From positions 20,460,001 through 20,524,000 of the forward strand of contig JBHGNT010000004.1 in the NCBI GenBank assembly GCA_043228905.1: a stretch of DNA of 64,000 nucleotides, in the 5' to 3' direction. The position numbers and the translations under genes are program-made. Every line of letters begins with the position of its first letter. Position 1 is the stretch's first letter. The notes beneath the pieces were generated by a model that was not told the DNA's origin, did no database searches, and saw nothing but the letters and a program-made list of their open reading frames with translations. The stretch comes from Azolla caroliniana. Lineage: Eukaryota > Polypodiophyta. This document shows, piece after piece, positions 12,280 to 23,929 of the stretch.

Positions 12280-12291
12280 AAAGGGGCTGAG
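12280..12291 (+). promoter_or_regulatory. Polypurine tract of element 1
   Basis: AAAGGGGCTGAG directly before the right LTR, the expected place for plus-strand priming. Confidence 0.6.
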
Positions 12292-12964
12292 TGTTATAGT
12301 GTATTTCGTACACTAAGTGAAAAACGTATATAGTGCTAGATTCCATAAATATGAAGATATAGAAGAAAATATAAATATATATATTACATGCATAGGACAA
12401 GATTCAAACCTTGTACCTCCATCTATATAATGTAAAGTCTTACCCTTACACTAACATATCATAAGTGTTAAAAAGTAGATATCCCACATAGAAAGGTTAT
12501 TTCACATATATTTTCTAGATAAAAAAGTTATAGTTAGATAAAAAACGTATGATCACTTTTAGGAAAAGCATGTTCGAGAAAACGTATAGTCTATCGACAG
12601 AAAAAGCATGGAGTCTATAGTTAGAGAAAAAAGCATGGATTGTAAAGACTCTCTCATCACTATATAAGGAAGAGAGAAAGATGTATATGGAGTGTTGTGA
12701 ATTTTTTTGAAGGTTTTGATTAATATATTATATTCGTGGGGATTTCACGATTTTTCCATCTATTTCTCTCTTGCAATCTAAATTCATATTCTTTCCTAAA
12801 ACATTAATTAATACGTTATACTCGTGGGATTCATGAGTTTCATATCTTCCTTTCTTACAACCTATTCATAACTAGACTTATCTCGTATTCTTCCTCTCCT
12901 AGTTCAAAACCCCAGCGGTTCCCACCCAACTCACGCAAATGATCCGGCGCCGAAAGGTGCGACA
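12292..12964 (+). repeat. Right (3') LTR of Ty3-like element 1
   Basis: 673 bp, TGTTA...CGACA. It matches the left LTR with scattered transitions and one insertion of about 25 bp near 12695-12720. Confidence 0.9.
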
Positions 12965-13680
12965 ACGTAAACATCTTGTGTCATCTTATGTCTATTTTTT
13001 GTTTTCTTTCATCAAGAGATTGAGACTCGGTTGTGGCCGAGAACTAGTCCACAATCTGAAATTCGATGCAGTGCATCAGATTTTTGTTGAAAATGCAATT
13101 TTATTTTTATTATTTCATTGTTTTATGAAAAAACTAAAAGAAATTTGGAATTTCAATTGAAACCCGATGAAGTGCATTGGATTTCAATTGAAAAGGCATT
13201 TATTATTGTTATTTATATGAAAAAAATATATAAATAAATAAAAATACATTGAAAAAAGAAATAAGAAAAAAGGATCTTCGATTTTAATCCAATGCATTGC
13301 ATTGGGTTCTAGCTATATAGACTAAAATACAATGTAGTGCATCGTATTTTATCTGAAAATCCATTTTTTAATTTTTTCTGGAAAAAATTTAACGAATTAC
13401 AAAATTTAAAAAAAAATTGGAGTTGCATTGGATTCCAATTGAAAATCCAAGATTTTTTATTTTTTGAAATTTTTCAATGGGGTTTAGATTTGTTTTCCGA
13501 CACAGATATATAAAACTTGTCACATCAATTTAGTGTATATAATTTAGTGTAACACAGATATATTATATATAAATATACACACATAATTAGAAGAAGCCAC
13601 TTATTTAGTGGGGTATGCATTTTAGAATATGCACAAGGACTCGTGTTACTATTTTTATTTTTTTTCTAAAATGAAGCTAC
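12965..13680. other. AT-rich stretch with diverged ATGCAGTGCAT-type repeats
   Basis: No gene. Between about 13040 and 13460 the motif GATGCAGTGCAT(C/T) with a following TTTCAATTGAAAA-like tail recurs at least four times in diverged form. The first bases include TCTTGTGT, also found directly before element 1. Confidence 0.5.
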
Positions 13681-13689
13681 TTTCTGATT

Positions 13690-14121
13690 AGTTAGGAAGG
13701 ATTATTACAAAGAGACTGTACAAGGGGGCTTATACATAGAACGGGGAATCTCCCTCTGATCAAGTTCAAGAAAATGAGACTAGTTACATCGCCTTTCGGA
13801 CTAACTACTTAATGTAAGTACATATAGCTAAAAACGGTGCCCTTTAGTGATGGCTAGTATGAAACACCTCCTGGGGTCGCCAGCGAAGGGAGGGTGGTAA
13901 GTGAGCCGGAAACAGCTAACGTGGGGGCTGGTAGTTCCACCTCAGGCCACTTCCTGCTTGTGTCACCATAGGCGTGTTCCGCCATTTCTGCCAAAAGCGC
14001 AAACGTGCAATAACCACATCATTGGAATGGCTACAAACCTCGTCCAATTGCCCTCCTAAGCAATTGATCAACGCAAACCATATGTACATTATCACTTCCT
14101 CCGAGGGCCATACCAGATCCT
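13690..14121 (-). pseudogene. LINE fragment, 3' part of an insertion split by copia A
   Basis: Minus-strand translation (about 14121-13910) reads LVWPSEEVIMYIWFALINCL and ends RWNYQPPR. It continues the LINE reading that breaks off at 32561, where the minus strand reads FALWYVWKAHCLKVFQD. The copia A target duplication ATCCT sits at the joint. This is the segment behind the RT zinc-binding domain of a plant LINE. Confidence 0.55.
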
Positions 14122-14429
14122 TGTTGGGAACAAGGTCGTCAGTGCGAAAGAACAAACAACATTTTTTGATATTGAAGAACCTATGTATGAGAATGAACAA
14201 AGCTACACACACACACAGAATAGGAGATAGGCACAAAGAAGACATTTTATTTCTTAATAGCAATAGTTACGAATGACAACAACAAAACCACTCACTAAAG
14301 GTTACAAAGTCACTTTATATAGTGATTATCTTAGGGCAACTGCCCTTTATGCTATTTATAGAAATAGCCCAAACTTGGGTTGTCCAAAAGGACAGTGTGA
14401 ATACGGCCATTATACACTCGTATTCGACA
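14122..14429 (-). repeat. 3' LTR of copia A (left copy)
   Basis: Begins TGTTGGGAAC and ends TTCGACA on the + strand. Pairs with 32228-32560; the main difference is the CA-rich versus GA-rich microsatellite inside. Confidence 0.9.
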
Positions 14430-14440
14430 CTCCCCCGTAA
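14430..14440 (-). promoter_or_regulatory. Polypurine tract of copia A
   Basis: Minus-strand ACGGGGGAG next to the 3' LTR. Confidence 0.6.
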
Positions 14441-14660
14441 TGGGCGTATACATGGGTTATCTGAAATTACAGGTATATACAAGGTTTATGGGAAAGATCG
14501 GTTTTGTTCGAGTCAGCAAGATCTGAAGATAGAAGACCGAACCGGTCGGGTCGAAAGAGCTGAAGCTGATCCTCAAAGAACTGATGTCGGTTGTCTGAAA
14601 CCATCATGTGTTGTGTGTCCGACTTTAACCAGACTGATTTTTCGTTACGCCCATCTGGTG

Positions 14661-16251
14661 TCAAAGGGACCGAAAGCGATCCGCCGAGAGACACTTGGTC
14701 ATTCCATCTACCACATTATCGGTTGTGGATATCTTCTCGAGACCGATTTTCCCTGAAATGACCCAGTCCCGAACAAAGTGATATCGAACGTTGATATGCT
14801 TGGAGGCGCTGTGGTGAATCGGAGTTTTTGACAAAGCAACAACACCCTGACTGTCGCTATAGACAACTGGAGCTGAGTCGAAGTTGACTTGTTGAAACGT
14901 GTGCGCCAGCCGATCGAGCCATAAAGCTTCTTTTGCCACGTCGAACACAACTACATATTCCACTTCTGCCGTTGAGGTGGTTGTGCACTCCTAAAGTTTC
15001 GACTTCCACGAGATTGCTCCATTGCCGAATTTGAAACAATATCCGGTTGTTGATTTCCGACTATCCACACAGCCGGTGAAGTTTGAGTCGGTGTAACCGA
15101 CTACGCCTGAGGTTGACTTCGGGCCAAAAAGAATGTCATGGTCTTTTGTGCCAGCTAGATATCTGAACACATGCTTGACTGCGTTCCAGTGCGATCGGCC
15201 TGGGTTGTGCATGAATCTGCTGACGACTCCTACGGTGTGAGAAATATCAGGCCGTGTCGCGACCATCACATACATAAGGGAGCTGATTGCCGGTGTATAC
15301 GCTACCGACTTCATATCTTCCCCCTCCAGACCGGATGTCGGGTAGTCTCGCTGAGACAGCCGAAGGTTAATGGGGAGTGCGGTCGAAGCAGACTTGGCCG
15401 AGTATATGTTGAAGCGTTCGAAGACGCGTCCGATGTAGTCGGTTTGAGACAAGAAAAGTTGTCGTTTATCGTGATGCCGACTAATCTTCATACCAAGTAT
15501 GTGTCTTGCCGGACCGAGGTCCATCATGGCAAACTTCAACCGCAGTTTTCGAACGAGTTTAGTGAGCTCTCCGGCATGTCGGTCGGAGAGTAGCATGTCG
15601 TCCACGTAAATGATGAGGAAGATGGGAGACTCGTCTTGAGTTGTTTTGGTGAAGAGATAGTGGTCCTCATCGCTCTTGGAGAAGCTGACCGACTAGATGA
15701 AGTCGTCGAACTTCTTGTACCACTTTCAGGGTGCTTGTTTCAGGTCGTATAAACTCTTCATGAGTCGGAAGACTAGATGTTCCTGGCCGGATGCCACAAA
15801 GCCTTTCGGTTGCTCCCTATAGATTTCCTCTTGTAGGTCACCGTGGAGGAATGCCGTTTTTACATCTAGCTTAATCAACTCCAAGTTGTCGGCAGCCACG
15901 ATGCCGAGCATGAAACGAAGGGTTGTCATTTTCACCACTGGTGAAAAGATTTCGTCAAAGTTTACGCCATATTCTTGCCGAAATCCCTTCGCAACTAATC
16001 TGTCCTTGTACTCTGGGTTGGTTGAGTCGGACGTCTCTTTTAATCGATAGACCCACTTACACGGAAGAGCACGTCGATTCTTCGGTAATTCGACCAAGTC
16101 CCAGCTCTTGTTTGTGCAACTGGAGTGCATTTCCGACTCCCTCGCCAGATGCCAGGTGGTTGAGTCGGCAGATGCCGATGCTTCTTCGTAAGACATCGGT
16201 TCGTCGGCTTTAGTGAAGAAGATTCCAAGAGAGTACCTCTCCGGAGGTTGC
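14661..16251 (-). pseudogene. Copia A reverse transcriptase and RNase H
   Basis: From the right: CKWVYRLKETSDS, DRLVAKGFRQEYGVNFDEIF, LDVKTAFLHGDLQEEIY (RT palm, about 16070-15810), then YVDDMLL (about 15610-15590), the copia Y-V-D-D box, LGPARHILGMKI, and RNase H with VGYTDSNFTGCVDSRKST and, after a stop near 14991, PVVYSDSQGVVALS and HINVRYHFVRD. Stops at about 15726 and 15680 and one near 14990 break the frame. The reading continues into the linker at 28634-28886 once copia B is removed: SERLSQ joins PPERYSLGIFF. Confidence 0.85.
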
Positions 16252-16985
16252 TGATAGGAACTACACGCTCCCTATGCGCAACGCTCGGCCACAACCGAGC
16301 TTAGAATCATACACAAAAAAACGGGGAATGAAAGGCATGACACAGTGAAGAGAAGAGTACACAGGATGTTTACGTGGAAAACCCAAACTAGGGAAAAACC
16401 ACAACAGCCCACAGACTGCAAACTATCACTATGTCAGAATGTACAAATGGTAAAGCACCAAATCAACGACCTCGAGCTTTCTATCTTCGCCACAGGCGGC
16501 GGTTACAACAGAGGCAACAACCTCTTCCTCTCTCTCTCTCTCTCTGTACACAGTTGCGTGCTCTAATCTTGCGCCAACAAGAATGACAACAACACTACTC
16601 CAAACATAAAGTTTTCCCTAAGTCATATTTATACTAATATGACTTTTCAACTATTTACAAATATAGCCCCAATGGACTCTTAGGAACATATTTACGAATA
16701 TGTCCCTTCATCCGGTGAGCACTCCTCACTGGGCCTGCATCATCCGGTGTCATCCGGTTCTCATCGGGTCTTCACCATCCGGCTCTTGCCGAGTACTCAT
16801 CATCCGGTTCTCACCGGGCCTTCACCATCCGGCTCTTGCCGGGGACTCGTCATCCGGTTCTCACCGGGTCTTCCGTAGTCCAGTACTCCACATTCGGTTT
16901 CGGCCTCCGCCTATCGGCCTCGGCCGAGTTTGCTCATCAGTACTGTTCTTCTCATTTTCCATCCGGAGGGACCTGTTTCCTAACA
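16252..16985 (-). repeat. 3' LTR of copia B (left copy)
   Basis: 734 bp, TGATAGG...CCTAACA on the + strand, very similar to 27895-28633. It contains diverged CATCCGG(T/C)TCTCACCGGG short repeats (about 16730-16870) and a (TC)n tract. Confidence 0.92.
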
Positions 16986-16996
16986 AACTCCCCCTT
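16986..16996 (-). promoter_or_regulatory. Polypurine tract of copia B
   Basis: Minus-strand AAGGGGGAGTT adjacent to the 3' LTR. Confidence 0.65.
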
Positions 16997-17720
16997 CACT
17001 CCAGAATGGGATGCCTTACTAGTCCAATCCGCATCCGGCATGCATCCAACTTGTCGGGTATCAGTACTTTGGTCAGCATATCTGACTCATTCTCGGCTGT
17101 GTGGATCTTTGTCAGCGCGAACTCCTGGTCATCTACTCTTTCCCGGATCTAGTGATACCTTCGTTGGATATGCTTCGTCCGGGAATGGTAGGCCGCATTC
17201 TTAGCAAGGTGGATGGCACTTTGACTGTCGCAATAGAGCCGGTATTCATCTTGCCGGATACCGAGCTCTCCGATGAAGTCCTTCATCCCTAATATTTCCT
17301 TGTCGGCTTCCACAGCCGCCATGTACTCCGCCTCCGTGGTTGACAACGCAACCGTCTTCTGCAACCTCGACTGCCACGAAACAGCTCCCCCTGCATATGT
17401 CATTACATACCTGGATGTAGACCAGCTGGTATTCACATCAGCCGACATGTCTGAATCGGTAAAATCGTCAAGTTGAGGTTTACCGAAGCCGAATCGGAGA
17501 CACATGTTCGAAGAGCCCTTCAGGTACCAGAGTATCCATTTGACCGCGTTCCAGTGCTCCTTGTCGGGGTTCCTCATAAACCGGCTCACCACTTCGACTG
17601 CGTATCCTATATCCGGTCGGGTACACACCATTGCGTACATTAAGCTCCCGACGGCAGAGGCATATGCAACCTTCATTATATCCCCCTTCTCTACTTTCAT
17701 CTTCGGGCTTTGCTTACCGG
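16997..17720 (-). pseudogene. Copia B RNase H and C-terminal end (second half of split pol)
   Basis: Minus-strand reading from 17720: GKQSPKMKVEKGDIMKVAYA, SLMYAMVCTRPDIGYAVEVV, then RNase H with LDDFTDSDMSADVNT, VALSTTEAEYMAAVEA and RLYCDSQSAIHLAKN. It is the direct continuation of the RT fragment ending STLSANYKLS at 24535; Ty3-like element 2 lies between. A stop at 17149-17151 precedes the last readable part, with homologous sequence to about 17000. Confidence 0.85.
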
Positions 17721-18332
17721 TGTCGTGAAGAAAACCGGCCATAGGCGGAATCGGAGAGAAAGCACATAAACCGGCCATTACACGGATGGACGCATGACTT
17801 GGTATTTTGTGCACGAATCAGTGGAGAAAAATACTAAGCCGCACGCATTTATTAGGGGGGGGATTGTGCGTATCCCGGCCAGAGGGACAAGGAATAAAGG
17901 GAAGAGGACAAGAGAAAACGGGTATCGCGCGCGAGGAGGAAGGAAGCGCTACTGCAGAACGGGGGGCCGAGCTCTCTCTCTTCTACTCCAATCGTCGCTC
18001 TCTGTGGGTGTTGGGAGGTCGCTGCCTCTGCTTCGTGGACAGCCCGTGTGCTTCCGGTGGAGTCGCCTCCTTTCTCCTTTTGTTTCTTCAAGTCGTGTGA
18101 CTGTCGTCGGTGTGCGTGAGTAGGGTCCCCGTGTCGGGTCCGTCGCCGCGTTGTCGGTTGTAACCGTCGGAGTTTGTAATCTCTTGTCATTATAATTAAG
18201 TGTTACGTTCTATATCTCTTTTTCTCGCTTCTACGTGTCTGTGAATCTCTCTGTCTCTGTCTCTCTCGCTCCTCGGTCCAAGACCCCCATGGTCCCGCCC
18301 CTTTCTACACGTACGCGTGTAACAACGCGACA
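17721..18332 (+). repeat. Left (5') LTR of Ty3-like element 2
   Basis: 612 bp. Nearly the same as 23930-24534. Contains the conserved ends TGTCGTGAAG and AACAACGCGACA also seen in the solo LTR at 29989-30506. Confidence 0.93.
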
Positions 18333-18353
18333 TATTTGGTGAACTTGACGTGA
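18333..18353 (+). promoter_or_regulatory. Putative primer-binding region of element 2
   Basis: TATTTGGTGAACTTGACGTG follows the LTR directly. It shares TTTGGTGAAC and GA-x-GTGAA with element 1. Confidence 0.6.
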
Positions 18354-18376
18354 AAGGGCGGGAGAGGAGTCGAAAG

Positions 18377-20080
18377 ATGAGGGGATCGGAGCTAGCAGAG
18401 GCAATGGCGGTGGCCGTCGACCAGCTGGTGAGCGCTCGTGAGGGAACGGGTACCCTTGACAGAGCCATTGAATCGATCGTCGGCTCTATAGGCCGTTTCG
18501 GAGGGAAAGACGCCACAAGTTATTTGGAGGCTTACCGGGCCGAAATGATCATGAGGGATATCCCAGTGGACAGGCGGCTGTCCGGATTCCCTCGGGTGGT
18601 GACGCCGGGCATCCATGCGGAGGTGCTCGAGGTGTTGGCCGGATGCTAGACTTGGGAGGAGTTCGAGCTACAACTCCTCGAGAAGTACGGGTTTGACGAC
18701 TCGCTCCAACTGTCGAGGTGGGACTTCATGGCGTGGGTGGAAAGCCCCGGAAAAGGGAGGAACATGTCGGTGCTCCTCCAGGAGTTCGAAAAACGGTTCG
18801 TGCGACTGTCGACGCTAGACCGGACGGTGCTCGAAACAAGTTGAGTACTGTTGTTTGTCAAGTCGGTGGATGCGCTTGACAGGGAAAAGGTGGGCCCCCT
18901 ATTGGAAACGGACAAAGGGCTCACAACGGACTGGGCCGTGGTAAAACGGGTTTGCAGCCGTTTTGACAAACGGCGCGATTGGAGCGACGGAAACATGTCC
19001 GGGTCGGGGCCGGTCCCGGGGAGGAGGCTTGAGGAGCTGGTTTCGGTGACGGTTGGGAGGAAGGAAGGAGTCGGGGTCGGCATCGAACGACCTGGTCAGA
19101 GGCCCATCCGGAGGAGCGGCTCTGGAGGAGCTAACACAGATGGTGCGCGACTTGCAGATCGCACAGGCCCGAAGAGACAACGGTGAACAACCTCGCGACC
19201 GAAGGCCGCCGGCTGGGCAACGGTGCATGTGGTGTGACACGATCGGTCACATTCGGAAGGATTGCGCGGATTTCGCCGACGCGCTCAGGACCAACGTGGT
19301 GTACCTCTGGAACGGGCGGGTGCACGCGAGTGAGACCCGGAGAGCCCTAGAACTGAATACAGGGCGCGACGGAATGAAGAGGTTGATGGAAGAGGCCGTG
19401 GCACGGCACGTCGAAGCCGTCAACTACTCAGTGTCGGCGCGAATTCGGGTCGGGGGTGATGAGACCTGGAAGGCGAAGGACTACGGATTCTGGCCGCTAG
19501 TGCTAGAAGGCCTCTCCGGAGTTCGGTTGAGGAAGGAAGAGGCGGACCGCGTGGAACAACGGGTCCAGGAGGTCACCGGTTGGGACGATCCGGTGGAAGA
19601 GAAAACAGGCTTCCTAGAAGCCACTTGCCAGAACTACGAGGTTCTTGTGGAGGACAAACGGGCAGGAAAGGCCGGAGGGGTCGCCCCCCCGAGGTATGAG
19701 ACCCGGTTCGGACCGAAACCGACCGGTGCCGACAACCCGAGCGCATCGGACGGAAAGAAGCAGGCGGGGTTTCGGTTGAGCACTGAGATCGAAAGGACCA
19801 CAGACCTGCGAAAGGTCTTGGAGGAACGTATCCTCGATAGCAAAGTGGAGTTGTCATTGCAGGAGGTGTTGGGAATCGCCAAGAGGGAGTTCCACGACTC
19901 TATCGTAGACTTGGTGAAGCGTAAGAGGCTCTCGATGGAGCCGGAACCGGAGAAGCCGGTGGAGGTGCAGACCACGCACCTGGAAGACGAAGCCCTGGAA
20001 GACGAGCTGGCGGGAAGCCATTATACGAAGCCGCATTGGGCCAGGGCGACTACAGAAACCCCTGTATGGCTGGAAGATAC
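18377..20080 (+). pseudogene. gag of Ty3-like element 2
   Basis: Starts at ATG 18377. First frame stops at 18647-18649 and again near 18841; after a frameshift near 19050 an open frame runs to about 20080. A CCHC knuckle CMWCDTIGHIRKDC lies at about 19229-19270. The following segment has LSTEIERTTDLRKVLEERIL and LQEVLGIAKREFHDSIVDL, matching element 1. Role in active relatives: capsid and RNA packaging. Not functional here as one protein. Confidence 0.75.
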
Positions 20081-20379
20081 GGGCAGCAACGTGCGCCACG
20101 GAAGAACTACATGGGGCATGTCCAAACGTACGGGTGAAAATCGGCGATGTCGAGATCGACCAACACTTCTTCGTGCAAGAGACGTCCTCGCATCCGGTTA
20201 TACTAGGAGAGCCATATATCACGGCGGCACAGATGGAGACCAAGGTGCTGGACAACGGTTCAGCCTATGCAAGAGTCAAGAGCCAGGACGGCCGTCACTC
20301 GGTCCAGTTCCTAACGGTGCGACCAAACCACGAGCGTAACCGCGAGGCCCTCGGCAGTGAAACCCGAGGGGATTTTTAG
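20081..20379 (+). pseudogene. Protease remnant of Ty3-like element 2, active site deleted
   Basis: After ATTETPV (about 20045-20067) the sequence jumps to VKIGDVEIDQHFFVQ and PVILGEPYITAAQMETKVLD (20130-20250). Element 1 has about 60 residues between these points, including the catalytic LIDHGSEIN; these are absent here. Ends at a stop at 20377-20379. The protease cannot be active. Confidence 0.7.
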
Positions 20380-20465
20380 AGAGGGCTATCAAGGCGTGGG
20401 GCCGCGATAGTCCGGACACCCGGGAACAACCCCACAAATGTACAATACGGAAGAAGACTTGTACC

Positions 20466-22619
20466 ATGGGCAGGAAGTTTTGGTTCCCCGACAACGGAGG
20501 TTGTACTATAACCGGCGTCAGCGGCCGGGAGAGGAAGCGAGCAGAGGAGCGGCTCAAGGGATGCGGAGTCCTCTTCCCCGACGAAGACATCAGCGGCGTC
20601 GTGGAGGCGGTCTCTTTTGACGACACCTTGGGCGAACTACGAAAGTTGATCGATGAAGACCTTAGAGAAGACCGGACCGTTCTGGTAGGATCGATGGGAA
20701 TGTACGAAGTCATCGCGGACTTCAGGGAAAGGATCGGGTCGAATCGGACGGCCCGCATGGATACAAAGTACAATACAGTGGACCGGAAGGTGAGGCCAGT
20801 CACAGCACCCTTGCCGGAGGGCAACGAGGGGCGGATAAAAGGGGTCCCGTCGAACCCAAGTTTACGGAATCCGGTCGGCATAGGGCACCAGTTCACCGAC
20901 ATAATGCTACGGGAGCTCAAGGTCGGTGGGGGTGGCTTCCTACTGCTGGCAGAGGAGGACCGGTTTCGGAGAATGCTCGGAAGGCACGGGAAGGCTTTCG
21001 CATTCTCACCGGAGGAGATCGGGTGCGTAGACCCGACAGTTGTCGAACCGATGGTGATCTTCACGACACCGCGTGTACCGTGGAATCTCAAGCCGATTCC
21101 GGTACCGAGAGCTCACATCCCGAAGTTGATGGAGCTCTTGAAGCAAAAGGTGGAGATGGGCATCCTCGAACCATCGAGTGCCCCGTATTCGAATCGGTGG
21201 TTTACGGTGCCGAAGAAGAACAGCACGCTACGCTTCATTCAGGACCTACAACTGGTCAACAAGGTGACCATCCGTAATGCAGGGATCGAACTGACCATAG
21301 ACGAGTTCGCGGAGGCCTTCGTTGGAAGGTCGATCTATTTTGTCGGTGATCTGTACTCGGGGTACGATCAATTCCAACTAGTCGTGGAGAGCAGAGACAT
21401 TACGACGATGCGGACTCCTCTCGGCCTAATGTGGATGTGTACCCTGCCACAAGGAGGGACGAACTCAGTGGCTCACATGGTGAACGCGATGAACAAAGTG
21501 CTTAGGGATTGTATCCCGGACATCACCATGCCATTCTTAGACGACATCCCGATCAAGGGATGCCCGGTGGAGAAAAGGGACGAGGCAATCGGGCCGGACA
21601 GATGTAGGAATTTCGTGGCGTCCCACATCGATGACTGCGAGAAGGTGCTGTAGAAACTAGAATGCGCGAGGCTCACCTTCTCCGGGGAAAAGTCGGCCTT
21701 CGGATAGTCGGAGATCTTGGTGGTCGGACACCTGTGCGGGCCTTACGGTAGGAAACCGTCTCCGGCAAAGGTAGAGGCCATCTCCGCGATGAGGAACGAT
21801 TGCGGGTCGGTCACAGAGGTCCGCAGATTCTTGGGGGCATGCGCGTTCTACCACATCTGGATCCCACACTACGCACATGTCGCGGAACCCCTCTATGGAC
21901 TATTGAAAAAGGGGCGTAGCTTTGAGTGGAGGACGGAGCACACGGAGTCGGTTCGGAGACTAAAGGAGGCGCTTACGGCAGCGCCGGCTCTCCGTAAAGC
22001 GGTTTACGGCAAGGATGTTCCCATCTGCGTAACGGTGGACACCAGCCCGACCGGGATCGGGTGGGTAATCAGTCAGGAGGACAAGGGCGGCGTACGATTC
22101 CCGATCCGGTTCGGGGCGAAGGTATTGAGCGAGCGGCAGCGAGGGTACGCCCAAGTTAAGCGCGAACTTTGGGGTGTCGTTTCGGCAGTCAAGGCCGACA
22201 AGGATTATTTGATCGGGACGGAGGTGATTATCGAGACGGACTGCCTGCCGATACTCAGCATGGTTTCCGGATTCGCGACGCCGGACCTAGCAATGCTCCG
22301 GTGGATAGCGTACATTAAGTCCCTTAACCCGGAGATACGGCACATCTCTGGAAAGGACAACGCCATGGCCGACATGCTTTCGAGGGCAAGGTTCAACGAC
22401 GAAGACGGCATGGTTTTGGATGATGAAGAAGTCGGTGAGGACTTCTTCGGGTCGGCTAACGTAACGACGAGGAAAGGGAACACTCTAGCGCTTAACGAAT
22501 TTGACGAAAGCAGGTACGACAGGGAGTGGCTCCAAATCAGGAGGTTCCTACGGGCGATGACGTCGGACGCAGCATGGGCGAGAGAGGAGGCGAGCCGGAT
22601 ACGGAGGAAGGCGTATTGA
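20466..22619 (+). pseudogene. Reverse transcriptase and RNase H of Ty3-like element 2
   Basis: Order: KPIPVPRAHIPKLMELLKQK, GILEPSSAPYSNRWFTVPKK, TLRFIQDLQLVNKVTIRNAG, GDLYSGYDQFQL, PQGGTNSVAHM and FLDDIPIKG (about 21535-21562), the catalytic box with Phe-Leu-Asp-Asp rather than Y-x-D-D and with I-P-I-K-G in place of I-L-I-Y-S of common plant Ty3 elements. Stops at 21651-21653 and near 21706. RNase H carries VTVDTSPTGIGWVI, KRELWGVVSA, IIETDCLPIL and HISGKDNAMADMLSRA. Apart from the stops, the catalytic Asp residues of RT are present. Ends at 22617-22619. Confidence 0.82.
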
Positions 22620-23860
22620 TTCTTCCTACGAGACGGGTGCATATGGAGGCACCCAAAGAAGAGAAGCGACATCCCACTCCGAGTAGTGGCAAAGAAAGAA
22701 GAACAGGGGAAACTATTGGCGGCATTCCACGAGAGCCCATGGGCGGGACACCACGGAACGTGGGCCACGTTCGAGAAGCTGAAGGAGAAGTACCGGTGGT
22801 CGGGGTTGTACCAGGACATGCATCGGTTCATAACAACTTGCGAAAGTTGTCAGGTGCACTCTGTAGTCCGACACCGGGACGAGCTACACCCGACGTACCC
22901 GCCTACGGTCCATTTCAAGTGGATGGTGGACTTGGTGACGATGCCGATGGGGGTAGGACATATACGATACTTGGTGCTTGCACGGGAAGACTTAACGAAC
23001 CAAGTGGAAGGTCGTGCACTGCAAAGCAAGACAACCGCGGCGGTATGCCGGTTCCTGATCGAAGAAGTAGTGTGTCGGTACGGGTGCGTCGAAAGGATCG
23101 TGGCAGACCGAGGAGAGCTGGATGCGCGGGAGGCCGAGGAGCTATTCGACCGGCTAGGCGTCAAACTCTCCCTCACCACGGCGTACAATCTGGAGGCGAA
23201 CGGAAAGGTGGAACGTAGGCACGGACCGATTGTAAAGGCGTTGGCGCGTGCATGCGGTGGGCAGGTTGGTAATTGGCCGCGACTCCTTACGCACTATGGG
23301 CGGACCGAACTACGCACAGTTCGGTGACTGGGTTTATGCCGGCGGAACTGATGTACGGGAAAAAGCCGATCATGCCAGTGGAGCAAACGGTTTCTTCGTG
23401 GGCGGCGGTAGATTAGAAGGACGAAATGAGCCGGGAGGAGTTGTTGGTGGCGCGGATTCGGGAACTCGAGCGGAGGCCGGAGGACGTGATACAGGCGAAG
23501 GAAAGGCTGTGAGCGGCAAGGGAGCGGAACAAGATCCGGTTCAACCGGACGCACCAATTGCTACCAAAGAAGATCGAGGAAGGCGACTGGGTCTTGGTAT
23601 ACGACAGCAGCCTCGACAATCAGCACAAGGCGGTGTGAAAGTTTGCTAGGAGATGGTTCGGGCCCTACACGGTGATGAGCGCGAACGACAACGGCACGTA
23701 CCACCTCGCGGAACTTGACGGGACATGGTTAGTGGTGCCAATGGCCGGAAAGCGGATCAAAACGTTCAAAAAGCGGTTCGAAGACGAGCCGGAGCCTGCA
23801 ATCGTGAGCGACAACGACGATCAATTCGGGTCCGGCGGAGAATCGGAGAGCAACGAGTGA
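22620..23860 (+). pseudogene. Integrase of Ty3-like element 2
   Basis: HHCC domain FHESPWAGHHGTWATF ... CESCQ (about 22725-22855), DDE core with FKWMVDLVTMP, IVADRGEL and EANGKVERRHG, then after a frameshift near 23320 and stops near 23418, 23510 and 23637 the C-terminal part EEGDWVLVYDSSLDNQHK and RWFGPYTVMSANDNGTYHL. The segment LVLAREDLTNQVEGRAL after the first Asp is typical of this clade (also partly present in element 1). Ends 70 bases before the right LTR. Confidence 0.8.
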
Positions 23861-23914
23861 GGCCGGGTTTCTTCGATATCTACCCGTCTCTGGCACATAC
23901 CGGTGGATGCACGG

Positions 23915-23929
23915 TTTGGTGGGGGTGGA
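23915..23929 (+). promoter_or_regulatory. Polypurine tract of element 2
   Basis: TTTGGTGGGGGTGGA directly before the right LTR. Confidence 0.55.

Larger units (their letters stand above)
5997..12964 (+). mobile_element. Ty3-like LTR retrotransposon, element 1 (non-autonomous by decay)
   Basis: A 6.97-kb element with direct LTRs (5997-6644 and 12292-12964), a primer-binding region directly after the left LTR, a purine-rich tract before the right LTR, and gag, protease, RT, RNase H and integrase in Ty3 order. LTR ends are TGTCG...CGACA (left) and TGTTA...CGACA (right). Reading frames are broken by stops and frameshifts, and the RT catalytic pair is mutated, so it cannot make its own proteins. 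Same family as element 2 at 17721-24534, but much more AT-rich. The immediate 4-5 bp flanks do not match. Confidence 0.9.

Noticed and set aside
18646-19240. Minus-strand frames opposite the gag of Ty3-like element 2
   Set aside because: GC-rich antisense shadows of the gag coding region.
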